Positions 26,083-35,253 of a stretch of DNA of 64,000 nucleotides are shown here, piece by piece (the stretch's first letter is position 1; every line of letters begins with the position of its first letter). The translations under genes were made by a program, and so were the position numbers. Source of the DNA: FEB-10 sp963710645 (GTDB lineage: Bacteria > Acidobacteriota > Thermoanaerobaculia > Thermoanaerobaculales > Sulfomarinibacteraceae); the NCBI GenBank assembly GCA_963710645.1, contig CAVQBD010000009.1:124001-188000 (forward strand), given 5' to 3'. Below the pieces are notes generated by a model. The model ran no database searches. It was not told the DNA's origin and saw only the letters and a program-made list of their open reading frames with translations.

Positions 26083-27705
26083 TCAGACGATGGTGTCAGC
26101 CTCGATGGCGTCCGCAACGCGACCCATCAACTCCAGCTCACCCGTCGCCGTCAGGAGTACCTCGTCAAACCTCGCCTCGGCCCGGTACTGGTTCAGTTCA
26201 TCGTCCGAATAGCGGTCGCTGGCCGCGAGCAGCCGGTGGCCGGTCAAGATCACGTCCCGCGCGGCCTGGCCACCGTGAAGACGGGCGCACGGCACCAGCA
26301 GGTCGGCCCTGTCACCGCCGCGCGCAGCCTTGTGTGCGAAGGCCACGGCAGTTTCGACCTCCGCCGCCAGTCTCGCCAACTCCATCAACACCATCTGCTC
26401 TCTCGGCAACCGCCGGGAGTGGCACTTGAGAATCGTCGCGGCGAGAGCATCGGCCGCGAGCGCCGCGGCTTCTCCAGTCCCCTTGTCGCGAAGGGATGTG
26501 GCCATGTCGCGATAGAAACCACCCTTGGTCTTGACCACCATTCGCCAGCGATGGGTGCCGATGATGTTCTGCAGGATCTCCGACGTGCCCTCGTAGATGG
26601 TGGTGATTCTCACATCGCGCCTGATCTTCTCCACTTCGTACTCGTGGGTGTAGCCGTAGCCGCCGTGTGCCTGGATAGCGGCGTCCGCCGCCGCATTGCC
26701 CGCCTCGGACGCGAACAGCTTTGCAATGGCTCCCTCCACCTGAAGGCCCGGCTCTCCCGAGTCGAGACGGTCGGCCACCACCTCACAGTAGGCTCGCGCG
26801 GCCTCGAGACGCACCGAATGGGGCACGACCAGCTTGTGAGTGAATCCCTGTTTGTCGAACAGGGGCACACCGAACTGAATCCGTTCGTGGCCGTATCGTA
26901 TGGCACGCGAAAGCGCTTCCTCCCCGGCGCCGAGCCCGAAGGCTGCCACCATCAGCCGTGTGAAACCGAAAACTTCGTTTGCCTGTTCAAGGCCCTTGCC
27001 CTCTTCGAGACCGAGCAACCGATCGGCCGTGAGTTCCACACCATCAAGGATGACCTGAGTCGTGTTTGAGGCCCGGATTCCGTGCTTTTTCTCTGGTGGG
27101 CCGACGGTCAGCCCCGACGCATCCTTTTCCACTACGAAAAACGAAGGGCCCCCCGGGGTTCGGGCCAGGATTGTGAAGACCTGTGCCACACCACCGTTGG
27201 TGATGAACTGCTTGGTCCCGGTCAGGCGGTAGCCGGTGATCTCCCCTTCGTCGTCCGTCATCGGTTTTGCTTCAGTCTTGAGCCGCGCCACATTTGAACC
27301 GGCCTCGGGTTCAGTGACTCCGTAGGCGACGATCAGACCCTCCTCGGCGATGCGACCGAGCCAATGACGTCGCTGCTCGTCGGTCCCTCCCACCACGATG
27401 GGATCCACTCCCAGAGCGATCGCCAAGAACGCCGTTGCCACCCCCAGGTCCATCCGAGCCATTTCCTCGGACACCCTGAATAGATCCCTGCCACCACCGC
27501 CGAGCCCACCCACCTCCTCGGGCAGGAACAGTAGATGAAGGCCAACTTCCGGTCCGAGGAGTTCGCCGACGAATTCCATCGGGAAACGATCGTCTTCGTC
27601 GAGCCGAAGGCGTGTCTCCTTGTCCAGCCGTCGCTCGCCCGCTGTGGCCAAGGTCTGGAGCACGAATCCCAGGGTCTCGTCATCCAGTCCTGCACGTTGT
27701 CTCAC
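26083..27705 (-). CDS. Acyl-CoA dehydrogenase
   Basis: 540 residues with all three domains: N-terminal helices, the FAD-binding middle domain (VAYGVTEPEAGSNVARL, YRLTGTKQFITNGG), and the C-terminal helical domain (AIQAHGGYGYTHEYEVEKIRRD, ITTIYEGTSEI). The Glu of YEGTSEI is at the catalytic-base position of the medium/short-chain type. About 130 extra C-terminal residues resemble the extension of larger bacterial members and VLCAD-like enzymes. It catalyses the first beta-oxidation step and feeds electrons to ETF. GTG 27705 has GAGGAGGA at good spacing. Upstream lie two heptad arrays. Confidence 0.9.
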   Translation of the reverse strand: MRQRAGLDDETLGFVLQTLATAGERRLDKETRLRLDEDDRFPMEFVGELLGPEVGLHLLFLPEEVGGLGGGGRDLFRVSEEMARMDLGVATAFLAIALGVDPIVVGGTDEQRRHWLGRIAEEGLIVAYGVTEPEAGSNVARLKTEAKPMTDDEGEITGYRLTGTKQFITNGGVAQVFTILARTPGGPSFFVVEKDASGLTVGPPEKKHGIRASNTTQVILDGVELTADRLLGLEEGKGLEQANEVFGFTRLMVAAFGLGAGEEALSRAIRYGHERIQFGVPLFDKQGFTHKLVVPHSVRLEAARAYCEVVADRLDSGEPGLQVEGAIAKLFASEAGNAAADAAIQAHGGYGYTHEYEVEKIRRDVRITTIYEGTSEILQNIIGTHRWRMVVKTKGGFYRDMATSLRDKGTGEAAALAADALAATILKCHSRRLPREQMVLMELARLAAEVETAVAFAHKAARGGDRADLLVPCARLHGGQAARDVILTGHRLLAASDRYSDDELNQYRAEARFDEVLLTATGELELMGRVADAIEADTIV

Positions 27706-27746
27706 GATGTCCTCCTCGCCGATCGAGGGGGGATTATGGCACAGGA

Positions 27747-27770
27747 GGCTAGGGGGCCAGGGGCCAGGCG
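27747..27770. repeat. Short heptad array (unit gggccag)
   Basis: Two exact gggccag units (27754-27767) preceded by the related ggctagg, just upstream of the acyl-CoA dehydrogenase start. It is short, and would be ignored if it did not share its period and setting with the other arrays. Confidence 0.55.
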
Positions 27771-27795
27771 CACCGAGACATCGTCCCGGTCGTCC

Positions 27796-27842
27796 CGGGT
27801 GGGTGGGGACTTTCGACTTTCGACTTTCGACTATGAACTTCT
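27796..27842. repeat. Heptad tandem array (unit gactttc) with adjacent G-rich block
   Basis: Three exact gactttc units at 27808-27828, then the degenerate gactatg and aacttct. The block CGGGTGGGTGGGG (complement CCCCACCCACCCG) directly precedes it at 27796-27808. The same unit occurs in both orientations at 31791-31912. Confidence 0.85.
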
Positions 27843-27873
27843 GACCCGATGGCCGGTCTGTGGCTCACGGCTC

Positions 27874-29139
27874 CTAGATCATCGACCGCGACCGGTTGGC
27901 CGGGAGCTCGATGCGGTCACCTGGATAGGTCTCGAACCCGGGGCGGTCGCCAAGGTCGCGTCCTTGCTCCATGCGACTCAGACCTTCCCTGAAGAACTCC
28001 ACGTCGACCTCGTCCGAGATCGTCAACGCCCGTCGCTCCAGATCCATGGCCTCGTCAACCTCACCCGCCACGTAGAGCACACGGGCCAGAGTATCGGCGA
28101 TATCTGCGGACGAGGGTTCTTGCTGGTAGGCAGCCCGCGCCATCGCGATCGCCGTGTCCAAATCCCGTCCAGCCAGATAGAGCTGCCAAGCTGCGGCGTT
28201 CAGGGAATCGGAATCGGCTGTGGATCCGGCCTGGGAAAACCACCGGCCGTAGATCTCGGCGGCGAGATCGTAATGCCCGTTGTCGAATGCAAAATCGGCC
28301 ACCGCCACCAACTCCGCCGCCGGAGAACTATCCAGATCCACCATCTCGAGGAGCTCATTGGCGTCTTCGTATCGTGCCTTGCGCAACATCCCGGCCTGTT
28401 CCACAGGCTCACGTGCGACGATGCCACCGGAAACCAGAGCGTTGAGGTGGCGGGTGCCGTCGGTCGCGGGCACGTCGAATGTCCCGTTCCAGCTCCTCTG
28501 ATACTGCTTGGCGGCCTGACCATAGAATCTCGCCTGCAAAGCAGACCTCGCCTGAAACATCAGCAGGGAACAGTCGTTGTGAGAGTGGCTGTTGTCAGCA
28601 CCATGGTATGCCTTGATGCGGGAGATCGCACCCTCGGGATCCGCACGCTCCAACAATCCACCCACCGACCTGATCAATGCGTTCATGTCCGCCGGATCCT
28701 CGGAGAACCGGTGCAGACACGCCATAAATGTATCTCCCGAGCGGATCCGTTCAGCCTGTTCAACAAACTCCTCGGGAGGGAGGTAGCCGAGAATTCGATC
28801 CACCTCGTGGCCATCGGGGCTCACGAAAACGATCGTCGGGTAGGAGTCGACACCGAACCGGCGGGCGATTTCCGCACCGCCACGCTCGGCGTTCACCCGA
28901 ATCGGCACGAGTTCTTCGAGCAGCGACAGCACTCGGGGATCGGTGAAGGTCTCGGCCTCGAGTCGGCGACACCAGCTACACCAGTCGGTGTAGAACTCCA
29001 TCATCACCAACGTGTCGCGCTCCCCAGCGGTGGCAGTGGCCTGGGTCATGTCTCCTTTGAACCACACGCCGTTTCCTGGCTGACAGGCGGCGGCAAAGAC
29101 AATCCCTGCAGTCAGCAGGGCTCTCAGCCCTCTTGTCAT
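27874..29139 (-). CDS. Thioredoxin-fold lipoprotein with TPR-like C-terminal half
   Basis: About 421 residues. The lipoprotein signal (FAAAC, Cys about 18-19) is followed by a thioredoxin fold with MEFYTDWCSWCRRLEAETF (CxxC active site) and the cis-Pro segment RFGVDSYPTIVFVSPDGHEV. The remaining ~270 residues are helical pairs of TPR character (AADFAFDNGHYDLAAEIYGRWF-like, IADTLARVLYVAGEVDEAMDLERRAL). Probably a periplasmic or outer-leaflet disulfide reductase or thiol protein with a protein-binding scaffold. ATG 29139 has GGGAGGA 5 bases upstream, better than an earlier start at 29202. Confidence 0.8.
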   Translation of the reverse strand: MTRGLRALLTAGIVFAAACQPGNGVWFKGDMTQATATAGERDTLVMMEFYTDWCSWCRRLEAETFTDPRVLSLLEELVPIRVNAERGGAEIARRFGVDSYPTIVFVSPDGHEVDRILGYLPPEEFVEQAERIRSGDTFMACLHRFSEDPADMNALIRSVGGLLERADPEGAISRIKAYHGADNSHSHNDCSLLMFQARSALQARFYGQAAKQYQRSWNGTFDVPATDGTRHLNALVSGGIVAREPVEQAGMLRKARYEDANELLEMVDLDSSPAAELVAVADFAFDNGHYDLAAEIYGRWFSQAGSTADSDSLNAAAWQLYLAGRDLDTAIAMARAAYQQEPSSADIADTLARVLYVAGEVDEAMDLERRALTISDEVDVEFFREGLSRMEQGRDLGDRPGFETYPGDRIELPANRSRSMI

Positions 29140-29337
29140 CCGGTCCTCCCGTTCCCCACTCGCAGGCCATCGAGTACTGCGACCAATGATTCTGCTCATC
29201 ATATGCCGCGGCAGGCCCCGGCGTTCCCCAATGCCCCGAGCCCGGCATACCGACTTATGCTACGGGCTCGGTGCCGCGAGGTTTCGCGCCACACCGTCCT
29301 CTTTCGCCAACGCGTCAGCCATCCCGGTATTCCGGAG

Positions 29338-30540
29338 TCACTCTGCACGAAGGGCTTCGATGGGATCCAGCCCTGCCGCCCTGCGGGCGGGCGCGACACC
29401 GCTGATGACGCCAACCACCAGGCTCATGAGCAGAGCGGCCACAACCGCGCCGATGGGAGTTTTCAGCGGGATACCAGGCACCATCAACCGAATGGCGGCG
29501 CCAACGCCGAACCCACCGATCAATCCAAGAAGACCTCCGGCCATCGCCAACAACACGGATTCGATGAGAAACAGACGCTGAACCGCTGCCGAACTGACAC
29601 CGAGCGCCCGCAACAGCCCGATCTCTCCGGTCCGTTCGTGGACCGATATCCACATGATGGTGAGAATCCCCATGGCGCCCACCAGCAACGAGATCCCGGC
29701 GATACCGGACACCGCAACAGTGATCATTCCGATCACGCGGTCAAAGGTCTCCAACATCTCGGTCTGGGTCGTTATGGTGAAGTCCTCCTCACCACGGTGG
29801 CGGTCGGTCAACGTCCGCCGGATGCCCTCGACGACCCCGGGGATATCCTCGGCACTCGCCGCCACGACGTCGATTTCGTGCAGTTCATCCACATTGAACA
29901 TTTCCATGGCCGTGGCGACGGGGATGAATGCGGTGTCATCCAGGTCGAATCCCAGCATCTGGCCCTTGGGCTCCATGACTCCGATAACGAGCAGCGACCA
30001 TCCTCCCACGCGGACCCTTTCGCCCAGGGGCGGCTGGTCCCCAAAAAGTTCCTTCGCCAGTTTGGTTCCAAGCACGATCTGGGATCCCTTGCGGCGCGGA
30101 TCCACACGGGGCAGGAATCCACCCTGCGAAACGTTGAAACGCCAGGCTGTCGCACCTTCCCATCCGACGCCATAGAGGAACACGGCCCGACCGATTCCCT
30201 CTCGCTCCACACGGGCCGGGCCCCACGCTACCGGCACGACCTCGTTGACTCCCGGAATACGCCGCAGCGCCTCCGCATCGTCGATCGTGAGCTTGTGTGT
30301 CGTTCCGCCAAACACCCCGGGAGCACCAAAGGTCTTGACCTTGCCCGGATTGATACCGATCAGGCTGGTGCCGAACTGGGTGAACTGAGAAACCACGTAG
30401 TCTCGAGTGCCCTCGCCCAATGAGGTCAGAATGATGACCGCAGCCACCCCGATCGCTACCCCGAAGGCGGACAAGAAGGACCTCAGCCGATGTCCGCCGA
30501 GCGCACCTCCGACGAATCTCAGGAGTTCGATCGAGTCCAC
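29338..30540 (-). CDS. MacB-type ABC transporter permease (MacB_PCD + FtsX), second copy
   Basis: 400 residues. One N-terminal helix (FLSAFGVAIGVAAVIILTSLGEG) precedes a periplasmic MacB core domain (about 40-240) and three C-terminal FtsX helices (about 275-395) ending DPIEALRAE. It has no ATPase domain. Together with the permease just upstream and the LolD/MacB-like ATPase it forms a mechanotransmission-type transporter working with the MacA-like adaptor. GTG 30540 has AAGGGAG upstream. The ARRAAGLDPIEALRAE ending matches the paralogue's ARRAAKLDPVQALVGR, indicating duplication. Confidence 0.87.
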   Translation of the reverse strand: MDSIELLRFVGGALGGHRLRSFLSAFGVAIGVAAVIILTSLGEGTRDYVVSQFTQFGTSLIGINPGKVKTFGAPGVFGGTTHKLTIDDAEALRRIPGVNEVVPVAWGPARVEREGIGRAVFLYGVGWEGATAWRFNVSQGGFLPRVDPRRKGSQIVLGTKLAKELFGDQPPLGERVRVGGWSLLVIGVMEPKGQMLGFDLDDTAFIPVATAMEMFNVDELHEIDVVAASAEDIPGVVEGIRRTLTDRHRGEEDFTITTQTEMLETFDRVIGMITVAVSGIAGISLLVGAMGILTIMWISVHERTGEIGLLRALGVSSAAVQRLFLIESVLLAMAGGLLGLIGGFGVGAAIRLMVPGIPLKTPIGAVVAALLMSLVVGVISGVAPARRAAGLDPIEALRAE

Positions 30541-30578
30541 CGCGAAGTCTCCCTTCTCATCGTCGTCTCTTCACCTCT

Positions 30579-31778
30579 TCACCGTCCCACGAGCGCCTGG
30601 ACCGGATCGAGTTTGGCCGCCCTGCGCGCCGGCAGGGTGCCGAAGACGACACCAACGCCCACGGCCACCACGAGTGCGGCGACCACTGCCCACAGCGGCG
30701 CCTGAGCCGGAAATGTCGGGTAGACCCTCACGAAGGCTTTCACCGCCGCCCATCCGGCGATCAACCCAACCACCCCGCCGAGAGTCGACAGCACCGCCGC
30801 CTCGGCTACGAAGACACCGAGGATCTGTCGGGTACCGGCACCAAGGGCCTTGAGAAGACCGATTTCGCGGCGCCGCTCGGCAACCGCCACCAGCATGACG
30901 TTCATGATGCCGACCCCGGCGACGGTCAACGAGACGGACGCGATGGCCACCAGAGCGAGAGTCAGCACACCCAGAATGGAGGAGAAGGTGGACACCACCG
31001 CGTCCTGTGTGATCACCGTGACGTCTTCGGCTCGGTGGCGGTCACGCATGAGATCGATGACGGCCCGCTTTCCCGCCTCGAGGTCGTCCGCCGATTCCAT
31101 TTCCAACAAAATCCTGAAGAGTGACGACCGGTTGAACAACCGCATGGAGGTCTTGACGGGAATCTGCACCACATCATCAAAGTCGAATCCCAGAGATCGA
31201 CCGCGCGGAGCCAGCACCCCGACAACCCGAAAACGCCACTGGCCGATCCGCACCACCTGGCCCAGTGGATTTTCGTTTCCGAACAACTCCTCCACCACCT
31301 TGACACCCAGTACGACCTCAGCGCCGCCGGCATCCGGATCACCTGCTGGCAGAAATCTCCCGGACGCGATCTCGAACCGCCGCACCTCCTGCATTTCGGC
31401 GGTCGTGCCGAGGATCGCCACTGATCGACCCCGGTTTCCAAACCGAACCGTCTCGTTCCCGGTGGCCAGCGGCGCCGCCCGCACGACTCCTGGAATCCGC
31501 CGTGAGAGCTCTCGATAGTCTTCGATTGTCAGATCGTGGGTGGTGCCTCCCATGGGGAGCATGCCCGAGGTTTCCACCTTCCCAGGAATCACAATCAGCA
31601 GATTGCTGCCGAGCGACATGAACTCCTGAACCACGTACAGGCGAGCGCCTTCCCCAAGGGCCGTCAGGGCGATCACTGCCGCGATCCCCACCGCTACCCC
31701 GGCGACGGACAGTAGAGTCCGAAGCCGGTGACCCCGCAACCCACCCACCGCAAAAGCGATCAGATCACCAAAGCTCAT
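30579..31778 (-). CDS. MacB-type ABC transporter permease (MacB_PCD + FtsX), first copy
   Basis: 399 residues with the same order as the downstream paralogue: N-terminal helix (TLLSVAGVAVGIAAVIALTALGEG), periplasmic domain, three FtsX helices and the ending ARRAAKLDPVQALVGR. The two permeases may form a heterodimer served by the single ATPase (inference). ATG 31778 is preferred to a TTG six codons upstream. The ribosome site is weak, and the region just upstream is the C-rich block and heptad array that separate it from the ATPase gene. Confidence 0.87.
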   Translation of the reverse strand: MSFGDLIAFAVGGLRGHRLRTLLSVAGVAVGIAAVIALTALGEGARLYVVQEFMSLGSNLLIVIPGKVETSGMLPMGGTTHDLTIEDYRELSRRIPGVVRAAPLATGNETVRFGNRGRSVAILGTTAEMQEVRRFEIASGRFLPAGDPDAGGAEVVLGVKVVEELFGNENPLGQVVRIGQWRFRVVGVLAPRGRSLGFDFDDVVQIPVKTSMRLFNRSSLFRILLEMESADDLEAGKRAVIDLMRDRHRAEDVTVITQDAVVSTFSSILGVLTLALVAIASVSLTVAGVGIMNVMLVAVAERRREIGLLKALGAGTRQILGVFVAEAAVLSTLGGVVGLIAGWAAVKAFVRVYPTFPAQAPLWAVVAALVVAVGVGVVFGTLPARRAAKLDPVQALVGR

Positions 31779-31779
31779 G

Positions 31780-31846
31780 CCACCCACCCGAGTCAAAGGT
31801 CGAAAGTCGAAAGGCGAAAGTCAGTCGAAAGTCGAAAGTCAGTCGG
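31780..31846. repeat. Heptad tandem array (unit agtcgaa / cgaaagt) with adjacent C-rich block
   Basis: CCACCCACCCG at 31780-31790 is followed by about eight 7-bp units (agtcaaa, ggtcgaa, agtcgaa, aggcgaa, agtcagt, cgaaagt, cgaaagt, cagtcgg). The unit is the reverse complement of the gactttc unit at 27808. The array lies inside the MacAB-like gene cluster, between ATPase and permease genes. Confidence 0.85.
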
Positions 31847-31877
31847 AACTCAATACCCCGCACCCGAAGATCACATT

Positions 31878-31912
31878 GGCTTTGGACTCTGGACTTTGGA
31901 CATTCGACTTTC
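31878..31912. repeat. Heptad tandem array (unit gactttg/gactttc) abutting a stop codon
   Basis: Five in-phase 7-bp units (ggctttg, gactctg, gactttg, gacattc, gactttc). It ends one base before the stop codon of the minus-strand ATPase gene. With the array at 31791 it makes an inverted pair of the same unit class. CCCCGCACCCG lies between them at 31856-31866. Confidence 0.82.
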
Positions 31913-31913
31913 A

Positions 31914-32582
31914 TCAGGTTCTTTCAACGATTGCGCCGTCGTCCATCCGAACCCGGCTGCGGGCGCGATCCGCCACCTCCGGGTCATGGGTCACCAGGAC
32001 CACGGTCTGACCGCCACCGTTCATGCGCCCCAGGAGGTCCATGACCTCGAATGCCGACGCCCGATCCAGATTTCCCGTGGGTTCGTCGGCCAGCACTAAA
32101 GACGGCTCCATGACCACTGCACGGGCGATGGCCACACGCTGACGCTGCCCACCCGAAAGTTGATCGGGACGGTGGTGACTGCGGTCTGCAATCCCTACCT
32201 CAGCAAGTGCCGCCGCCGCTCGGCTTCGCCGCTGGGCCCGCGGCACCCCGGCAAACATCATGGGCAGTTCCACGTTGCCCTGGGCGGTGAGACGGGGCAG
32301 CAGGTGGAAGAACTGAAAGACGAACCCGATGTCCTCCTGCCGCAATCGCGTACGTTCCGCCTCCGACATCTCGTCCACCGACTGCCCACGGAAGCCGTAG
32401 TGACCCCGAGTTGGCCGGTCGAGGCAGCCGAGAACGTTGAGCAAAGTGGACTTGCCGGAGCCCGACGGGCCGACTACCGCCAGGTAGTCTCCCTCACCAA
32501 TGGAGAGATCCACATCCCGGAGGGCATTGACCTCCGAGTCCCCGACTCGGTAGGTCCGCCAGATGCCTTCAAGCTCGATCAC
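31914..32582 (-). CDS. MacB/LolD-type ABC transporter ATPase
   Basis: 222 residues. Walker A VVGPSGSGKSTLLN, Q-loop FVFQFFHLLPRLTAQGNVELP, signature LSGGQRQRVAIARAV, Walker B LVLADEPTGNLD and H-loop VLVTHDPEVA are all intact. It energises the two FtsX-type permeases downstream. GTG start at 32582. It lies 27 bases after the MacA-like adaptor stop, so adaptor and ATPase are likely co-transcribed. About 135 bases holding two heptad arrays separate it from the permeases. Confidence 0.92.
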   Translation of the reverse strand: MIELEGIWRTYRVGDSEVNALRDVDLSIGEGDYLAVVGPSGSGKSTLLNVLGCLDRPTRGHYGFRGQSVDEMSEAERTRLRQEDIGFVFQFFHLLPRLTAQGNVELPMMFAGVPRAQRRSRAAAALAEVGIADRSHHRPDQLSGGQRQRVAIARAVVMEPSLVLADEPTGNLDRASAFEVMDLLGRMNGGGQTVVLVTHDPEVADRARSRVRMDDGAIVERT

Positions 32583-32609
32583 AGGCCCGTGTCCCCTTCT
32601 GACCCGCCG

Positions 32610-33755
32610 TCACTCACCCTGAGACTTCGGGACGGCCTCGGCCCCCGCCTTGACGTCGGTGGAGGGGCGGCTGGTGACCACCAGCTCTCCCTCTGCAAGG
32701 CCTGCTCTGACCTCCACCACCTGCCAATTCCGGAGACCGACTTCAATCTGGCGCTCTTCCAGCACTCCGTCCATCAACACCAGCACCAGTTCTCCGTCCG
32801 CCACGGCCGCCGCCGGAACCCGCAGCACGTCGTCTCGGTGATCGAGGATGATTTCCACGTCGGCGGACGTCCCCGGCAAAATGCCGTAGGCGCCGTCCAG
32901 GTCGACAAACTCCGCTTCAACCTCCACCGTTCGGTTCTGCTCCAGGTCATCCAGGACGTAGGGAGCCACCCGGGCCACCCTCGCGGCGAAAGACTGTCCG
33001 GGTCGCGAATCCACCGTCAGCCGTGCCGGTTGATCCAGCTGTACGCTTTCCGCATCGACCTCGTCGATGGGCGCGCTCACGTAAACCGACCTCCCGTCGA
33101 GCAGGTCGATCACCGGCGGGATCGGGAGACCGGGCGGTGACGGTGTGATCCACTCCCCCACCTCGGTGGAGACCTCGGCCACTGTCCCAGAAAACGGAGC
33201 TCGCAGCTCGGTGAATTCCAGCTGGACCCGGGCTGCATCGACCCTGGCACGGGCCCTATCCACCGCCGTTCTGACAGCTACGCAGGCGGCCTGGGACCGG
33301 TCACGCTCGGTCTGGAGAACATCCAGGCTCTGGTCACTCGCGATGCCGCGGTCGTGGAGGGCGAGCGTTCGCTGGAGCTCTTTGACGGCGAGCTCAGCCG
33401 CGAGACACGCCTCGTTGGTCTGCGCCTCGGTAGTTTGAACATCCTTGATTGCGAGTTCGAGGTCGGCCCGCTGGGCTCGGTCGTCCAGTACCAGCAGCAG
33501 ATCCCCCTGGGCCACCTCATCACCCTCGCGATGAGGGATGCTCACCACCAGACCTCCCACCTGGGGCGAGAGACTGGCTCGCCGTCGTACCTTGACGGTG
33601 CCCGCCCGGGTGTTGGTGACTGTTTCTTCCACGGCTCCACGGTCCACAACTGCGGTGTGGACTTCGACGGGTTTGGGGGCCAACACCGTCAGACGCAACA
33701 CCAACGCGATGCCGACCAGTGCGGCGACGACCACGAGCCATCGGATTGCTTTCAT
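32610..33755 (-). CDS. MacA/HlyD-type periplasmic adaptor
   Basis: About 381 residues. An N-terminal membrane anchor (MKAIRWLVVVAALVGIALVLRLTVL) is followed by a barrel-sandwich half (SLSPQVGGLVVSI, EVAQGDLLLVLDDRA), a coiled helical hairpin (about 90-170, AELAVKELQRTLALHDRG), the second lipoyl half (TELRAPFSGTVAEV), and beta-barrel and membrane-proximal domains. It links the inner-membrane MacB-like transporter to an outer-membrane channel, perhaps the orphan TolC-like protein at 22 kb. ATG 33755 directly precedes the membrane anchor; longer forms to 33971 would cross the divergent promoter region. Confidence 0.88.
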   Translation of the reverse strand: MKAIRWLVVVAALVGIALVLRLTVLAPKPVEVHTAVVDRGAVEETVTNTRAGTVKVRRRASLSPQVGGLVVSIPHREGDEVAQGDLLLVLDDRAQRADLELAIKDVQTTEAQTNEACLAAELAVKELQRTLALHDRGIASDQSLDVLQTERDRSQAACVAVRTAVDRARARVDAARVQLEFTELRAPFSGTVAEVSTEVGEWITPSPPGLPIPPVIDLLDGRSVYVSAPIDEVDAESVQLDQPARLTVDSRPGQSFAARVARVAPYVLDDLEQNRTVEVEAEFVDLDGAYGILPGTSADVEIILDHRDDVLRVPAAAVADGELVLVLMDGVLEERQIEVGLRNWQVVEVRAGLAEGELVVTSRPSTDVKAGAEAVPKSQGE

Positions 33756-33889
33756 GATCCGCAATTCTAATACGTCGTGTGGAGCCGGGGGTTCGAATTT
33801 TTCAATCGGCCCGCACGCCCGGCAATCAAAGACGGCACCGCCTGCAGAATTCACCGTGCTACAGTTCCCCGTCCGCAACTGGAGAGAGC

Positions 33890-35227
33890 ATGACTGACGG
33901 CACCCCAACCTGGAGATTTCCACGGGCCTTCTGGACCGGAAATGCCGCCGAGCTCTTTGAGCGTGCGGCATTCTACGGAACCTTCATCGCGCTCACGCTC
34001 TATCTGACCCGCGTGGTCGGTCTGACCGACGTCAAGGCCGGAATCGTGGCCGGCGCCTTCTCCGGTTGGATCTACCTGGTGCCGTTCTTCACGGGCGCGG
34101 CGGCCGATCGCATCGGCTTCAGAAACGCCCTGATGATCGCCTTTGCTCTTTTGACCATCGGCTATGGAACGCTCGGTGTCTTTCACACCTTGGGCCCCGT
34201 TCTGGTCGGTTTGGTATTCATCGTTGTCGGCGGCGCCTTTGTCAAACCCGTGATCACAGGGACTGTGTCGAAGACCTCCGACTCGGTCAATCGGGCACGC
34301 GCATTCAGCATCTTCTACATGGTGGTCAACATCGGTTCGTTCACCGGGAAGACCATCGTGGCGCCCATGCGCATCCAGATGGGCGTGGAGACGGTGCCTT
34401 TCTTCTCTGCTGGGGCGTCGCTGGTGGCCCTCGTGCTGGTCTTCCTGGTTTTCCGGCCGCCGGAAGACCCGGACGCCCAACCGAAATCGATCCGCGAAAC
34501 CCTCCAGGGCATGTGGCTGGCCATGAGCAATCTGCGGTTTCTTGCGTTGATCCTCATCACCGCAGGGTTCTGGGCCATCCAGGGCCAGCTCTACGCCTCC
34601 ATGCCCGCCTACGTCCTTCGCATGGCTGGTGAAACCTACAAGCCGGAGTGGTACGCCAATGTCAACCCGCTGGTGGTGGTCCTCTTCGTCGTGGCCATCA
34701 CCCAGATGGTCCGCACCTGGAAACCCCAATACTCCATGCTGGTGGCGCTGGCGCTGATCCCCATGTCCTCGCTGGCCATGGCCTCCTCGATTCTGTTTTC
34801 GGGAAACATCCAGATCTTCGGCCTTTCGGTCCATCCGATCACCGCGATGATGGTGGTCGGGATCGCGATTCAGGGGCTCGCCGAGTGCTTCCTGAGCCCC
34901 AAATACCTGGAGTTCGCCTCCAAACAGGCCCCGCCGGGCAAGGAGGGTGTCTTTCTCGGTTTTGCCCACGTGAACACCTTCTTCGCGTGGATCTTCGCCT
35001 TCGTGTTTTCGGGCTTCCTGCTCAGCAAATACTGTCCGGATCCTGCCACCCTCCCAGCCGCGGAGCAGATCCAGCACGCGGCGGCCCTGGCCGGTCAGGG
35101 TCCCATGCCCGCCGCCTATGAACACGCCTACTACCTGTGGCTGGCGTACGCCGGGGTCGGCGTCGTCTCGTTCCTCGCGCTCGTTGCGTTTATCGTGGTG
35201 ACCAATCGGATTGATGCCAGGAGTTAG
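33890..35227 (+). CDS. POT-family proton-coupled transporter, second copy
   Basis: 445 residues with about 12-14 helices. It carries the ExxER motif in AAELFERAAFYGTF and the AFSIFYMVVNIGSFTGK segment typical of POT transporters. It is clearly related in plan to the copy at 24.2 kb but divergent in sequence, so substrates may differ. ATG 33890 has GGAGAGA about 5 bases upstream and is divergent from the MacA-like adaptor. A heptad array begins inside its stop codon. Confidence 0.88.
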   Translation: MTDGTPTWRFPRAFWTGNAAELFERAAFYGTFIALTLYLTRVVGLTDVKAGIVAGAFSGWIYLVPFFTGAAADRIGFRNALMIAFALLTIGYGTLGVFHTLGPVLVGLVFIVVGGAFVKPVITGTVSKTSDSVNRARAFSIFYMVVNIGSFTGKTIVAPMRIQMGVETVPFFSAGASLVALVLVFLVFRPPEDPDAQPKSIRETLQGMWLAMSNLRFLALILITAGFWAIQGQLYASMPAYVLRMAGETYKPEWYANVNPLVVVLFVVAITQMVRTWKPQYSMLVALALIPMSSLAMASSILFSGNIQIFGLSVHPITAMMVVGIAIQGLAECFLSPKYLEFASKQAPPGKEGVFLGFAHVNTFFAWIFAFVFSGFLLSKYCPDPATLPAAEQIQHAAALAGQGPMPAAYEHAYYLWLAYAGVGVVSFLALVAFIVVTNRIDARS

Positions 35228-35253
35228 GGAGCAGGGAGCAGGGAGCAGGGAGT
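35226..35253. repeat. Heptad tandem array (unit agggagc) starting in a stop codon
   Basis: Three exact agggagc units and one agggagt. The first two bases of the array are the last two of the TAG stop of the POT gene, so the array starts exactly where coding ends. No other array in the window uses this unit. Confidence 0.85.

Noticed and set aside
27535..30423. A 962-codon open frame on the plus strand
   Set aside because: It lies antisense to the acyl-CoA dehydrogenase start, the thioredoxin lipoprotein and a permease, all with clear family motifs. High GC leaves long antisense frames open, and this one runs through heptad arrays.
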